Source: Phytoactinopolyspora alkaliphila (GTDB taxonomy: Bacteria; Actinomycetota; Actinomycetes; Jiangellales; Jiangellaceae). From it: a DNA stretch of 64,000 bases. A model generated the notes under the pieces. That model searched no databases. It was not told the DNA's origin and was given only the letters and a program-made list of their open reading frames with translations. The translations under genes were made by a program, and so were the position numbers. This document shows positions 35,469-43,962 of this stretch, in pieces. Location of the stretch: contig NZ_JAAGOB010000002.1 in the NCBI RefSeq assembly GCF_010550695.1, positions 434,001-498,000 on the forward strand, given 5' to 3'. Numbering within the stretch: the first letter of the stretch is position 1; each line of letters begins with the position of its first letter.

Positions 35469-35514
35469 CTCACCGACGATATTTTCTGTCTTGACAGATT
35501 TATTTGTCGGTGAG
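35469..35514. promoter_or_regulatory. 46-bp composite palindrome upstream of the HTH/SRPBCC pair
   Basis: The outer arms CTCACCGAC (35469-35477) and GTCGGTGAG (35506-35514) and the inner arms TCTGTC (35485-35490) and GACAGA (35493-35498) share the same dyad centre at 35491.5. The centre is AT-rich and includes a TTGACA. The right outer arm ends 11 bp before the ATG at 35526 and overlaps the ribosome-binding region, so repressor binding or RNA folding would block expression. Confidence 0.65.
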
Positions 35515-35525
35515 AGGGTTGCTTC

Positions 35526-36119
35526 ATGTTCGATGTAGCGGTGATCGAGGATCCGGCGGCGGCCGAAGCGTCGCTCGCCCCCATCCGGGCGCGGTTGCTA
35601 GCGGAGCTCGGCGAGCCCGGCTCGGCCTCCACTCTCGCGGCCAAGGTCGGCCTGCCCAGGCAGAAGGTGAACTACCACCTCAAGGCCCTTGAACGGCACG
35701 GCCTGGTCGAGCTGGTCGAGGAGCGCAGAAGGGGCAACGTCACCGAGCGGGTGATGCGGGCGACGGCGTCGTCATACGTGATCTCACCCATGGCGCTGAG
35801 TGCCGTGCAACCCGACCCGTCACGGTCACCGGACCGGCTTTCCGCGCGCTGGCTGCTCGCCGTCGCGTCACAGCTGGTCAGGGACGTCGGAATGCTCGTC
35901 ACCGGAGCGTCGAAGGCGAACAAGAAGGTGGCGACGTTCGCGATCGACAGCGAAGTGCGCTTCGCGTCAGCCGCGGACCGGTCGGCTTTCGCTGAGGAGC
36001 TGGCCATGGCGGTGACCGGCCTCGTCAGCAAGTATCACAATGAGTCCGCCGACGCCGGACGACATCATCGAGTGATCGTCGCCGTCCACCCGAGCGTGAC
36101 ATCCGGACGGGAGCACTGA
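35526..36119 (+). CDS. ArsR-like winged-helix regulator
   Basis: A 197-residue protein. The N-terminal winged HTH spans about 15-75 (ARLLAELGEPGSASTLAAKV, LPRQKVNYHLKALERHGLVEL), followed by a helical C-terminal part of unknown role. No metal-binding Cys motif is present. It is followed one base later by an SRPBCC/AHSA1 gene, a pairing common in actinomycetes. The composite palindrome in front suggests autoregulation. GAGAGGG lies before the ATG. Confidence 0.87.
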   Translation: MFDVAVIEDPAAAEASLAPIRARLLAELGEPGSASTLAAKVGLPRQKVNYHLKALERHGLVELVEERRRGNVTERVMRATASSYVISPMALSAVQPDPSRSPDRLSARWLLAVASQLVRDVGMLVTGASKANKKVATFAIDSEVRFASAADRSAFAEELAMAVTGLVSKYHNESADAGRHHRVIVAVHPSVTSGREH

Positions 36120-36120
36120 C

Positions 36121-36864
36121 ATGGGACATCACTTCGATGAGCGTCACGAAGCCGAGCTCGACGCCACCCCGGAACAGGTATGGAACGCGATCGCCACCGG
36201 CCCCGGTATCGACTCCTGGTTCATGGGCCGGAACGAGGTCGAGCCCGGCCCCGGCGGCGCCGTCCGGATGGCGTTCGGCGGGTACACGCCGGAGCACAGG
36301 GTCACCACGTGGGTTCCGCCGGAACGGTTCGCCTACCGCAGCGACGAGGCGCCGGACGGCCGATTCGTCGCCTTCGAGTTCCTGCTCGAAGGACGTGACC
36401 AGGGCAGCACGGTAGTCCGTATGGTGACGAGCGGCTTTCTTCCCGGCGACGACTGGGAGGACGAGTACCAAGCGATGACCAAGGGCGGTGAGCTCTTCTT
36501 CAGCACGCTGGTCGAGTATCTCGCTCGTTTCAACGGCCGCGCGGCTATCCCGGTGACCGCGTTCGGGCCGGCGGTCCAGGACTGGGGGCAAGCCTGGTCC
36601 ACCCTGCACGGCGCCCTCGGCCTCACGGAGCCGATCACCCGCGGGTCCACCGTACGGTTCACCGGACCCGGCTCGACACCCATCGACGGCACGGTGTACT
36701 TCGTCAACGCGGACACCCTGGGGATCAGCGCCGACGATGCCCTTTACCGCTTCCTCAAGGGCTTTCGCGGTCCGATGATCGCGGGCCACCACCTCTTCTC
36801 CGAGGTCAATCGAACCGATGCCGAGACGGCCTGGCAGAACTGGCTGCGTGAGGTCTTCGGCTGA
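36121..36864 (+). CDS. SRPBCC (AHSA1/START-like) domain protein
   Basis: A 247-residue protein. The AHSA1 fold at about 5-150 opens EAELDATPEQVWNAIATGPGIDSWF and has the conserved EPGPGGAVRMAFGG and HRVTTWVPPERFAY strands. A C-terminal extension (about 150-247) resembles part of a second SRPBCC unit. Such proteins bind small hydrophobic ligands or act as enzymes; the function here is unknown. It is co-transcribed with the HTH gene just upstream. Confidence 0.87.
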   Translation: MGHHFDERHEAELDATPEQVWNAIATGPGIDSWFMGRNEVEPGPGGAVRMAFGGYTPEHRVTTWVPPERFAYRSDEAPDGRFVAFEFLLEGRDQGSTVVRMVTSGFLPGDDWEDEYQAMTKGGELFFSTLVEYLARFNGRAAIPVTAFGPAVQDWGQAWSTLHGALGLTEPITRGSTVRFTGPGSTPIDGTVYFVNADTLGISADDALYRFLKGFRGPMIAGHHLFSEVNRTDAETAWQNWLREVFG

Positions 36865-36915
36865 CGATCCCGCATCTCGACCAGCAAACGACAACTCAGA
36901 TCCACGGGAGCTCTC

Positions 36916-37710
36916 ATGCCAACTGTCACATCCCCAGACGGAACCACCATCGCCTACGACAAGACCGGAGACGGACCGCCTGTCGTCCTCGTCGACGGCG
37001 CTCTTTGCTATCGAGCGTTCGGCCCGGCGACGCCTCTGGCCAAGCAACTGGCCGACCGGTTCACTGTCTACACCTACGACCGCAGGGGCCGGGGCGAGAG
37101 TGCCGACACGGCGCCCTACGCCGCCGAGCGGGAGATCGAGGACCTCGAGGCGATCATCAAGGAGGCCGGAGGCACCGCGTTCGTCTACGGCATCTCGTCT
37201 GGTGCCGCTCTCGCCCTCGAAGCCGCAAACCACGGCATCGGCATCACGAGGCTGGCCCTTTACGAGGCCCCGTACCTCGTCGACGACACCGGGCCGGTCG
37301 AGCCTCCCGACTACCGCGAGCGGATCGCCGAGGACATTGCTGCCGGCCGGCCCGGCGACGCCGTCAAGAGGTTCATGAAGCTGGTGGGCGCCCCCCGAAT
37401 CGCCATTACGATGATGCGCCTGATGCCGGCGTGGAAGAAGCTCAAGGCGGTGGGGCACACGCTTCCCTACGATCGCGAGATTCTCGAACCCGGCCGGAAG
37501 CGCGAACCTCTCCCCTCGGACCGATGGACCTCGGTCACCATGCCGACCCTGGTCATGGACGGTGGGAAGAGCCCGGAGTGGATGCGGAACAGCCAGCGCG
37601 CGGTCGCCGCGGTCCTCCCGGAGGCGGAGTACCGCACGCTGGCGGGGCAAACGCACATGCTCAAGGCCGAGGCCGTCGCCCCGGTCCTCAAGGAGTTCTT
37701 CGCGAGCTGA
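36916..37710 (+). CDS. Alpha/beta hydrolase
   Basis: A 264-residue soluble hydrolase. The nucleophile elbow is GISSGAAL (Ser at about 96), the acid Asp is in LVMDGGKSPEW and the His in AGQTHMLKAE. YTYDRRGRGESADT is the oxyanion-side strand of the family. It follows the SRPBCC gene by 51 bp and probably belongs to the same transcript. The substrate is unknown. Confidence 0.9.
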   Translation: MPTVTSPDGTTIAYDKTGDGPPVVLVDGALCYRAFGPATPLAKQLADRFTVYTYDRRGRGESADTAPYAAEREIEDLEAIIKEAGGTAFVYGISSGAALALEAANHGIGITRLALYEAPYLVDDTGPVEPPDYRERIAEDIAAGRPGDAVKRFMKLVGAPRIAITMMRLMPAWKKLKAVGHTLPYDREILEPGRKREPLPSDRWTSVTMPTLVMDGGKSPEWMRNSQRAVAAVLPEAEYRTLAGQTHMLKAEAVAPVLKEFFAS

Positions 37711-37717
37711 CCCTCTC

Positions 37718-38587
37718 TCAGGAGCCGATGGCGCGCATGGCCGGCAGCGACGCGGCTAGCCGCTCCAGGTCGGCCACCGCGTTGCCCGGCGGGACGTAGA
37801 TGATGATCTCGCTCACACCCAGCGCTGCCTGCTGTTCGATCTCTTTGAGAAGCCGCTCGACGGTGCTGTCGAAGCGCAGCTGGCTGGACCGCCGGATCTC
37901 GGCCGGATCGCGACCCACATCGGCGCAGTGCCGGTCGAGAACGGCCGAGAGGTCAGCCACCTCGTCCGGGTCCGCGGCGGGAGTGTTCCACACGTCCGCA
38001 TACTGGGCCGCGATGCGCAGCGTGCGTTTGCGGCCTCGTCCACCGACCCAGATGGGCGGGTAAGGCCGCTGCACGGGCTTCGGGTTCGCGAGGGCGTCGG
38101 TGAGCTGGTAGTGCTCGCCCTCGAACGTCGTGAGTTCCTCGGTCCACAGTGAGCGGATAAGCTGACAGGCTTCCTCGAACCTGTCCAGCCGCTGCCGCAG
38201 CGTGCCGAACTCGATGCCCAGCATCGTGTGCTCAGCCTCGACCCACGCCGCGCCCAGCCCGAACTCCAGCCGGCCACCGGAGAGGTGATCGACCGTGACG
38301 GCCATCTTGGCCAGTACCGCGGGATGACGATACGTGTTGCCGGTCACCATGCAACCGATCCGGATCCGCTCGGTGGCCTGGGCCATCGCGCCGAGCAGTG
38401 TCCAGGCCTCCAGCACGTCTCCGGGCATGACGTCCGGCTCCGGGGGCAGTGCGGCGAAGTGATCGTAGTTCCACAGATGATCGAAACCCGCCTGATCGGC
38501 GACCCGCCAGAAGTCGGTGAGCTCCGCCACCGTGGTGAGCTGCTGGCTCAGCTTGACGCCGATGTGGAGCGGATGCGCAGATGTCAT
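37718..38587 (-). CDS. LLM-class, probably F420-dependent oxidoreductase
   Basis: A 289-residue TIM-barrel enzyme of the luciferase-like family. FDHLWNYDHFAALPPEPD, IGCMVTGNTYRHPAVLAKMA, LSGGRLEFGLGAAWVEAEH and PPIWVGGRGRKRTLRIAAQYAD are hallmarks of the actinobacterial F420 group. The substrate is unknown. The ATG at 38587 has a G-rich GTGGGGG upstream; the longer reading crosses the divergent spacer. It is convergent with the alpha/beta hydrolase with 7 bp between. Confidence 0.9.
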   Translation of the reverse strand: MTSAHPLHIGVKLSQQLTTVAELTDFWRVADQAGFDHLWNYDHFAALPPEPDVMPGDVLEAWTLLGAMAQATERIRIGCMVTGNTYRHPAVLAKMAVTVDHLSGGRLEFGLGAAWVEAEHTMLGIEFGTLRQRLDRFEEACQLIRSLWTEELTTFEGEHYQLTDALANPKPVQRPYPPIWVGGRGRKRTLRIAAQYADVWNTPAADPDEVADLSAVLDRHCADVGRDPAEIRRSSQLRFDSTVERLLKEIEQQAALGVSEIIIYVPPGNAVADLERLAASLPAMRAIGS

Positions 38588-38737
38588 CCCCCACTCATAC
38601 CGCACCGCACGCCTCGGCCGCGTCAGGCCGGCATCACATTCTTCGGCTGGGACCGATGAGTTCACGGCCCACCGCGAGTCTGTACCCGTGACGGCACGAG
38701 TGAAGCCCGAAGGGGCGCATAGACACGAGGAGTGCAT

Positions 38738-39139
38738 ATGGCGGGGTCCAGCCTTGGCAGCATGCTGCTTTCCAGCACCAACCCGGACCGGCTGCACGCG
38801 TGGTACGCAGCCGCGCTGGCGCCGAACGACGACGCGGATGTCGGCTCCTACCGAGTCCTCAAGTTCGGCGAGTTCTACCTGATGATCGACACGCGGGCGG
38901 ACATCACCGACAAGAATCCGGAGCCCGGCCGGATGATCCTCAACTTCGATGTCGACGACGCCCCCAGCGTTGCGGCACGCTTGGACGAGATGGGTGCCAC
39001 GTGGCTGGCCGAACTGGAGGACCGGGACGGCAGCTACTTCGCCACCGCCATCGACCCGGACGGCAATTACGTGCAGATCATCCAGATCAGCGAAGAGCAC
39101 CAAGCAGAGATGGCTCAGAGCCAGTCGGTCAAGGAGTGA
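38738..39139 (+). CDS. VOC-family (glyoxalase fold) protein 1
   Basis: A 133-residue protein with two betaalphabetabetabeta units. NPDRLHAWYAAAL opens the first unit, and DRDGSYFATAIDPDGNYVQIIQ ends the second with the usual Glu/Asn-rich metal edge. The ATG at 38738 has GAGGAG upstream. It is the first gene of a run of two VOC proteins, an ECF sigma factor and a DinB-like protein. The substrate is unknown. Confidence 0.87.
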   Translation: MAGSSLGSMLLSSTNPDRLHAWYAAALAPNDDADVGSYRVLKFGEFYLMIDTRADITDKNPEPGRMILNFDVDDAPSVAARLDEMGATWLAELEDRDGSYFATAIDPDGNYVQIIQISEEHQAEMAQSQSVKE

Positions 39140-39144
39140 GTGCC

Positions 39145-39537
39145 ATGTTCGGCGATACCCCAGCATTCAGTGGCTTCTCGGTGGACGACCCCGCCGCGGC
39201 CCAGGAGTTCTACGCCACCACGCTCGGCATGCAGGTCACCGAGGTGGAAGGGATGGAAGGCCAGGGACTCCTGGAACTGCACGTGTCCGGAGGACACAAC
39301 ATTCTCATCTACCCCAAGCCCGACCACACGCCGGCGAGCTTCACGATCCTGAACTTTCCCGTGCCGGACATCGAGGCCGCCGTCGGCGAGCTCACGGCTC
39401 GTGGCGTGCGGTTCCTCCGCTATCCACAGTTCGACAATGTGATGGACGACAAGGGGATCGTCCGGGGTGACGAAGGTCCGCCTATCGCGTGGTTCGCCGA
39501 TCCTGCCGGAAATGTCCTCTCGGTCCTTGAGGAGTAA
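39145..39537 (+). CDS. VOC-family (glyoxalase fold) protein 2
   Basis: A 130-residue protein starting 5 bp after the previous VOC gene, with AAGGAG just before it. FSVDDPAAAQEFYATTLGM, LELHVSGGHNILIYPKPDH and PPIAWFADPAGNVLSVLEE are typical of this fold. The two VOC proteins differ enough to have separate roles; they may work as a pair. Co-transcribed with the sigma factor. Confidence 0.88.
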   Translation: MFGDTPAFSGFSVDDPAAAQEFYATTLGMQVTEVEGMEGQGLLELHVSGGHNILIYPKPDHTPASFTILNFPVPDIEAAVGELTARGVRFLRYPQFDNVMDDKGIVRGDEGPPIAWFADPAGNVLSVLEE

Positions 39538-39541
39538 TACA

Positions 39542-40552
39542 GTGCCTACCATGACGCAAGCACCGGTGAAGGAAGACTTCGCCCAGCTCGCCGACCCGTA
39601 CCGGCGGGAGCTGATGGCGCACTGCTATCGCATGCTGGGTTCGGTGCACGATGCTGAAGACCTCGTCCAGGAGACGTACCTTCGCGCCTGGAAGGCGTAC
39701 GAGAAGTTCGAGGGCAGGTCGTCCCTGCGAACCTGGCTCTACCGCATCGCCACCAGCGCATGCCTGACGGCCCTGGAAGGACGCAACCGCCGGCCGATGC
39801 CCACCGGCCTGGGTGCCCCCAGTTCGGACCCCACCGACGACATCGCCGAGCACAACGAGGTGCCGTGGCTGGAGCCGATCCCCGACTCCTCGGTCGGCGA
39901 GGACGGCAGTGACCCCGCATCCATCGTGGCCGGTCGGGAATCTATTCGCCTCGCATTCATCGCCGCCTTGCAGCATCTTCCACCGCGGCAGCGCGCGGTG
40001 CTGGTTCTGCGCGACGTGCTGAAGTGGCGTGCGGCCGAGGTCGCGGATGCCATCGGGATCACCACTGCTGCCGTCAACAGCCTCCTGCAGCGGGCCCGCG
40101 CTCAGCTTGAGCAAGCGGCACCCACCGAGGATGACGTCACCGCACCGACATCCGCCGAACAGCGTGAGCTGCTCGACCGCTACGCCACGGCATTCGAGAA
40201 CTACGACGTCACAGCGATGGTGGAGCTCTTCACGTCGGACGCCGTCTGGGAGATGCCGCCATTCCCCACCTGGTACCAGGGCCCGGAGAACATCGTCGGC
40301 TTGATCCAGCACCAGTGCCCTGCCGAGGGCGCAGGCGATATGCGCCTGATTCCGGCGAGCGCCAACGGTCAGCCGGCATTCGGCGTCTACATGCGCGGCG
40401 ACGACGGCGTGCACCACAAGTTCGGGCTGCAGGTGCTGACCATGAGGGCGTCGCGGGTGGCGCACGTCGCGATGTTCTTCGACGTGAGCCTGTTCGAGGC
40501 GTTCGGTCTCCCGGACATCGCGCCGGCAGAGCCACGGCCCAGCGCCGCGTAG
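39542..40552 (+). CDS. ECF sigma factor with C-terminal SnoaL-like domain (SigG-like)
   Basis: A 336-residue sigma factor. Region 2 lies at about 15-85 (ELMAHCYRMLGSVHDAEDLVQETYLRAW), region 4 at about 150-195 (ALQHLPPRQRAVLVLRDVLKWRAAEVADAIGI is the core) and a SnoaL/NTF2-like domain at about 210-330. ECF factors of this type often lack a separate anti-sigma factor, and the fused domain controls activity. The GTG at 39542 fits the GAGGAG at 39529-39534 better than the ATG at 39551. No anti-sigma gene is adjacent. Confidence 0.9.
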   Translation: MPTMTQAPVKEDFAQLADPYRRELMAHCYRMLGSVHDAEDLVQETYLRAWKAYEKFEGRSSLRTWLYRIATSACLTALEGRNRRPMPTGLGAPSSDPTDDIAEHNEVPWLEPIPDSSVGEDGSDPASIVAGRESIRLAFIAALQHLPPRQRAVLVLRDVLKWRAAEVADAIGITTAAVNSLLQRARAQLEQAAPTEDDVTAPTSAEQRELLDRYATAFENYDVTAMVELFTSDAVWEMPPFPTWYQGPENIVGLIQHQCPAEGAGDMRLIPASANGQPAFGVYMRGDDGVHHKFGLQVLTMRASRVAHVAMFFDVSLFEAFGLPDIAPAEPRPSAA

Positions 40553-40563
40553 CCGGCCCGTCG

Positions 40564-41148
40564 ATGATCAACCAACCCGCTGCCCTGGCGGGCGGCGTCG
40601 AGCTGCTCGATCGGTCTATCGCGTACACACTCGGCAGCCTGCAGGCGATCACGCCCGGCGCCATGCAGCGCCGGACACCCTGCAAGGGCTGGAACCTTCG
40701 TGCACTCCTCAGTCACATGGATGACTCACTGGCCGCCCTGTGCGAGGCCGCGGACCTGGGGCGCATCGAACTCGAGCTGGCCGGCGCCGAGACGCCGGTG
40801 TCGGAGACGATCAGCCGACTGAAACAGCGTGCCTGTCGCCTGCTGAGCTGGGCTGCCGAAGCGATGGACGAACACACCATCGAAGTCTCCGATCGAGCCT
40901 TGAGTGCGAGTTTCGTGACGACTACCGGCGCGTTGGAGATCACCGTGCACGGCTGGGACATCGCTCAGGCATGCGGGCTCGATCGGCCGATACCCGCGGA
41001 GCTCGCCATTCGGTTGCTCGACCTCAGTCCCGTGCTGGTCTCCGACGACGACCGGCCGGCGCGGTTCGCCGCGCCTGTGCAGATCGGTCCGCGGTATGGG
41101 CCGGCGGATCAGCTCATCGCCTTCCTCGGGCGAGATCCCCACGGCTGA
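40564..41148 (+). CDS. DinB-like, TIGR03086-family metal-binding protein
   Basis: A 194-residue four-helix protein of the mycothiol-dependent/DinB group. TPCKGWNLRALLSHMDDSLAAL carries the first metal His, and EITVHGWDIAQACGLDRPIP the second. It starts 11 bp after the sigma factor, so it is the last gene of the VOC-VOC-sigma operon. It may act in thiol-dependent detoxification; this is not established. Confidence 0.85.
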   Translation: MINQPAALAGGVELLDRSIAYTLGSLQAITPGAMQRRTPCKGWNLRALLSHMDDSLAALCEAADLGRIELELAGAETPVSETISRLKQRACRLLSWAAEAMDEHTIEVSDRALSASFVTTTGALEITVHGWDIAQACGLDRPIPAELAIRLLDLSPVLVSDDDRPARFAAPVQIGPRYGPADQLIAFLGRDPHG

Positions 41149-41187
41149 ATCGTCTCGTGATCTAGAGGTCGCGCGATACTGATCCTC

Positions 41188-41209
41188 GCCAGCGCCGGGG
41201 GCCGCTGGC
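41188..41209 (+). terminator. Hairpin after the DinB-like gene
   Basis: GCCAGCG (41188-41194) pairs with CGCTGGC (41203-41209) around an 8-nt loop, about 40 bp past the stop. A possible terminator for the operon. The rest of the 174-bp spacer holds one further inverted repeat (41293-41309). Confidence 0.4.
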
Positions 41210-41322
41210 CCTGTCAGGCACCCGTGGCCTGTATCGCCCTGTCCTGCCGGCGAGATACCCGTCAGCCGTCCCGACCCACCCTGGTTGGTGACATCGGGGG
41301 CCTCCCGATAACGTCGGAGCCC

Positions 41323-42534
41323 ATGACGATCGTCCATCCGATTGAGCAGGCGTGGATCACCTCCGGCGGGACCGGCGCGCAGAACTACGACGAGTTCGCC
41401 GACGACGCGGAGATCACCGCCGTCATCGAGGCGAATCCGGCCAGCGCGCTCGCCATCGAGATGCCTCACCGCGCACCCGAGAATCTCGGCACCACGTTCG
41501 CGGACTCCCTTCCGGACGCCGTGCGACGCCTGACCCATGCCAAGGATCAGGGGCGCTATCTTTCGGCCGAGGACGTCGTCGTGCTCTACCGGATCAGCGA
41601 GTCCGGCTCGGCGGCGAAGGCACCGACCTACGGCATGTTCTGCCTGGTCGAGACTGCTCAGATCTCCACCCGTGCCGATGAGCCGGGTCTGGTGATCCGC
41701 AACGAGGATGTCTTCATCGAGAAGGTGCGGGAACGTGTGGCCCTCGCCGAGGCAACCGGGCACCTGCTCTCGCCCGTGCTGCTCATGCAGACGGGCGCCG
41801 GCCGCGAACTGCAGGAGGCGCTGGCCGCCGCCTGCGAGGCCGCGGGTCCGCCTGCGGCCACCGACATGGACCCCGCAGGGCGGAAACACGAGATCTGGCC
41901 ACTGCCGGCGGGCGACGAGGCCGACCGGCTTCGCGAGCTGGCCGGGGGCGGCGAGCTGGTGGTCGCGGACGGCAACCACCGCAGCCTGGCCGCCCAGATC
42001 GGCGGCCTGAGCCGGTTCCTCGCCGTGGTGACGACGCCCGAGTCACTCAGCATCGATCCGTATCACCGCCTGGTCGCCAGCCTGCCCATGCCGAGCGACG
42101 AGATGCTGGAACGCCTGACGGAAACCGGCGCGTCGGCCACGTCGCTGTCCCAACCGGCCGAGACCCCGCGGAACGCGGACCTGGTGCACCTGTATGTGGA
42201 CGGCGCAAGCTATGCGGTCACCTTGCCGCGTCAGGACGACGCCCCGGTCACCGAGCGGCTCGGCCACGCCCTCGTCGAGCGGCTGCTGTTCGGAGAGGTC
42301 CTCGGCCTCGATCCCGGGGACAAACGCATCCGCTATATCGGAGGCGACTATCCGGCGGCGTGGCTACGCGGTGAAGTCGATCAAGGCAACGCCGCGATGG
42401 CGGTCCTGATACCGCCGGTGAACGTGGACGACTTCGTCGCCGTGAACCTGGCGCGGCAGAAGATGCCCCGCAAGAGCACCTGGTTCACACCGAAGGCCCG
42501 AGCCGGGCTGGTGCTGGCTCAGACCGGCGACTGA
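41323..42534 (+). CDS. DUF1015-family protein
   Basis: A 403-residue soluble protein of a widespread family that includes an ADP-dependent serine kinase in archaea. The signature VVADGNHRSLAA lies near residue 210, and IRYIGGDYPAAWL and FVAVNLARQKMPRKSTWFTPK near the C-terminus are typical. The role in bacteria is not established. The ATG at 41323 has a weak GGAG just upstream. ATCGGG-5 nt-CCCGAT (41293-41309) ends 13 bp before the start and may be an operator. Confidence 0.85.
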   Translation: MTIVHPIEQAWITSGGTGAQNYDEFADDAEITAVIEANPASALAIEMPHRAPENLGTTFADSLPDAVRRLTHAKDQGRYLSAEDVVVLYRISESGSAAKAPTYGMFCLVETAQISTRADEPGLVIRNEDVFIEKVRERVALAEATGHLLSPVLLMQTGAGRELQEALAAACEAAGPPAATDMDPAGRKHEIWPLPAGDEADRLRELAGGGELVVADGNHRSLAAQIGGLSRFLAVVTTPESLSIDPYHRLVASLPMPSDEMLERLTETGASATSLSQPAETPRNADLVHLYVDGASYAVTLPRQDDAPVTERLGHALVERLLFGEVLGLDPGDKRIRYIGGDYPAAWLRGEVDQGNAAMAVLIPPVNVDDFVAVNLARQKMPRKSTWFTPKARAGLVLAQTGD

Positions 42535-42617
42535 CGGGGATTCACGCCACCCGCAAAGCGGCTGTTACCAGGGCATTTCCAGGTCGCCGCGCGCTGTACG
42601 TGTCGATTTCGGTCGTC

Positions 42618-42639
42618 ATTCACCGTCTGTTCACCTACG
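42618..42639 (+). promoter_or_regulatory. PHO box (PhoP direct repeat)
   Basis: ATTCACCGTCT followed directly by GTTCACCTACG makes two 11-bp direct repeat units matching the actinomycete PhoP repeat (GTTCACC plus four bases). It ends 25 bp before the Na/Pi cotransporter start. Gene function and site agree: induction on phosphate limitation is predicted. Confidence 0.75.
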
Positions 42640-42664
42640 TAGGGCTTCCTTTACGTGGTTGTCC

Positions 42665-43924
42665 ATGAGCAGTACGGGCGTCGACGAAAGGTCGAACCAG
42701 CAGATGGCGAGCAGCACTGTCGTCCGCGAGGACGTACACCGCACGCGAGTTCCCCACATGGTGGACGTTGCGCTCCCCGCGGTGACCGCGGCCCGGTCCC
42801 GCACGCGGCGCGCCGGCACCATCGCCAACTGGCTGGCCGTCGCAGGACTGATCTACCTGCTGGTAGCCGCGGTCAGCGTGATCAGCTCCGGCTTCAAGAC
42901 GGCCACCGGCAGTCAGGCCGAGGAACTGTTCCAGTTCGCCACCAACCCGCTGGTCGGCTTGATGGTGGGACTGCTGGCTACAGCGCTCATCCAGTCCTCG
43001 TCCACCGTGACGTCGATCATCGTCGGCCTCGTCGCCGGAGGTTTGCCGGTCAGTGTGGCGGTGCCCATGGTGATGGGCGCCAATATCGGCACGACGGTGA
43101 CCAATACGCTGATCAGCCTCGGCTACGTCCGGGACAAGGACGAGTTCAAGCGCGCGTTCTCGGCCGCCACCGTTCACGACTTCTTCAATCTGCTCGCGGT
43201 GGCGATCTTCCTGCCGCTGGAGATCATGTTCGGGTTCCTCGAGCGGAGCGCGCTGGCGCTGGCCGGGCCGCTGGTCAGCGACCACAGCTACTCGATGGAG
43301 AACAGCAACGTCGTCAGCACGCTCACCTCACCGGTGACCGACACGGTCAAGAACATCACCGGCCCGCTCCCGACCGTTCTCGGTGGCATTGCCATGATCG
43401 TCCTCGGCACAGTGATGATCTTCTTCGCCATCAGGTACATCGGCAAGCTGCTCAAGAAGCTGATGGTGGGCCGGGCACGCCGGATTCTGCATGCGTCGAT
43501 CGGCCGTGGGCCGGTCAGCGGCATCGCCTCAGGTGCGGCCGTCACCGTGCTCGTCCAGTCCTCCACCACCAGCACCAGCCTGATGATCCCGCTCGCCGGG
43601 TCCGGGACGCTCAGCCTGCGGCAGATCTACCCGTTCACCCTCGGCGCCAACGTGGGCACCACCGTCACGGCCCTCCTCGCCTCGACGGCTGTCAGTGGCG
43701 CACACGCGGTGCACGCGCTGGAGATCGCGCTCGTCCACCTGCTGTTCAACCTGTTCGCCCTGCTGCTGATCTTCGGCGTGCCGCTGCTGCGAGAGATCCC
43801 GCTCAAGGGTGCCTCGTGGCTGGCCTCGCTGGCGGTCCAGCGCAAGCGGTACGCGATCGCGTGGGTACTCGGCGTCTTCATCGCCCTGCCCGGCGTGCTG
43901 ATCCTCGCCACCTCGCTGTTCTGA
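42665..43924 (+). CDS. Na/Pi cotransporter family protein (NptA-like)
   Basis: A membrane transporter of about 419 residues with the inverted-repeat layout of the family. ALIQSSSTVTSIIVGL and GANIGTTVTN in the first half are mirrored by VLVQSSTTSTSLMIPL and GANVGTTVTALL in the second. There are about eight hydrophobic helices and no C-terminal PhoU domain. ATG 42665 was used; TTG 42659 and ATG 42704 are possible alternatives, and none has a strong Shine-Dalgarno sequence. A PHO box lies directly upstream. Confidence 0.92.
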   Translation: MSSTGVDERSNQQMASSTVVREDVHRTRVPHMVDVALPAVTAARSRTRRAGTIANWLAVAGLIYLLVAAVSVISSGFKTATGSQAEELFQFATNPLVGLMVGLLATALIQSSSTVTSIIVGLVAGGLPVSVAVPMVMGANIGTTVTNTLISLGYVRDKDEFKRAFSAATVHDFFNLLAVAIFLPLEIMFGFLERSALALAGPLVSDHSYSMENSNVVSTLTSPVTDTVKNITGPLPTVLGGIAMIVLGTVMIFFAIRYIGKLLKKLMVGRARRILHASIGRGPVSGIASGAAVTVLVQSSTTSTSLMIPLAGSGTLSLRQIYPFTLGANVGTTVTALLASTAVSGAHAVHALEIALVHLLFNLFALLLIFGVPLLREIPLKGASWLASLAVQRKRYAIAWVLGVFIALPGVLILATSLF

Positions 43925-43927
43925 TCA

Positions 43928-43942
43928 GCGGGTCGATCCCGC
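43928..43942. terminator. Short hairpin between convergent genes
   Basis: GCGGG-TCGAT-CCCGC lies 4 bp past the Na/Pi cotransporter stop and 21 bp before the stop of the convergent regulator. A probable bidirectional terminator, though the stem is only 5 bp. Confidence 0.4.
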
Positions 43943-43962
43943 CTGCCGCGACATGGCACGCG

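Noticed and set aside
36025-37656. A 543-codon minus-strand open frame opposite the SRPBCC and hydrolase genes
   Set aside because: Both plus-strand genes show catalytic or family motifs and good start sites; the antisense frame does not.
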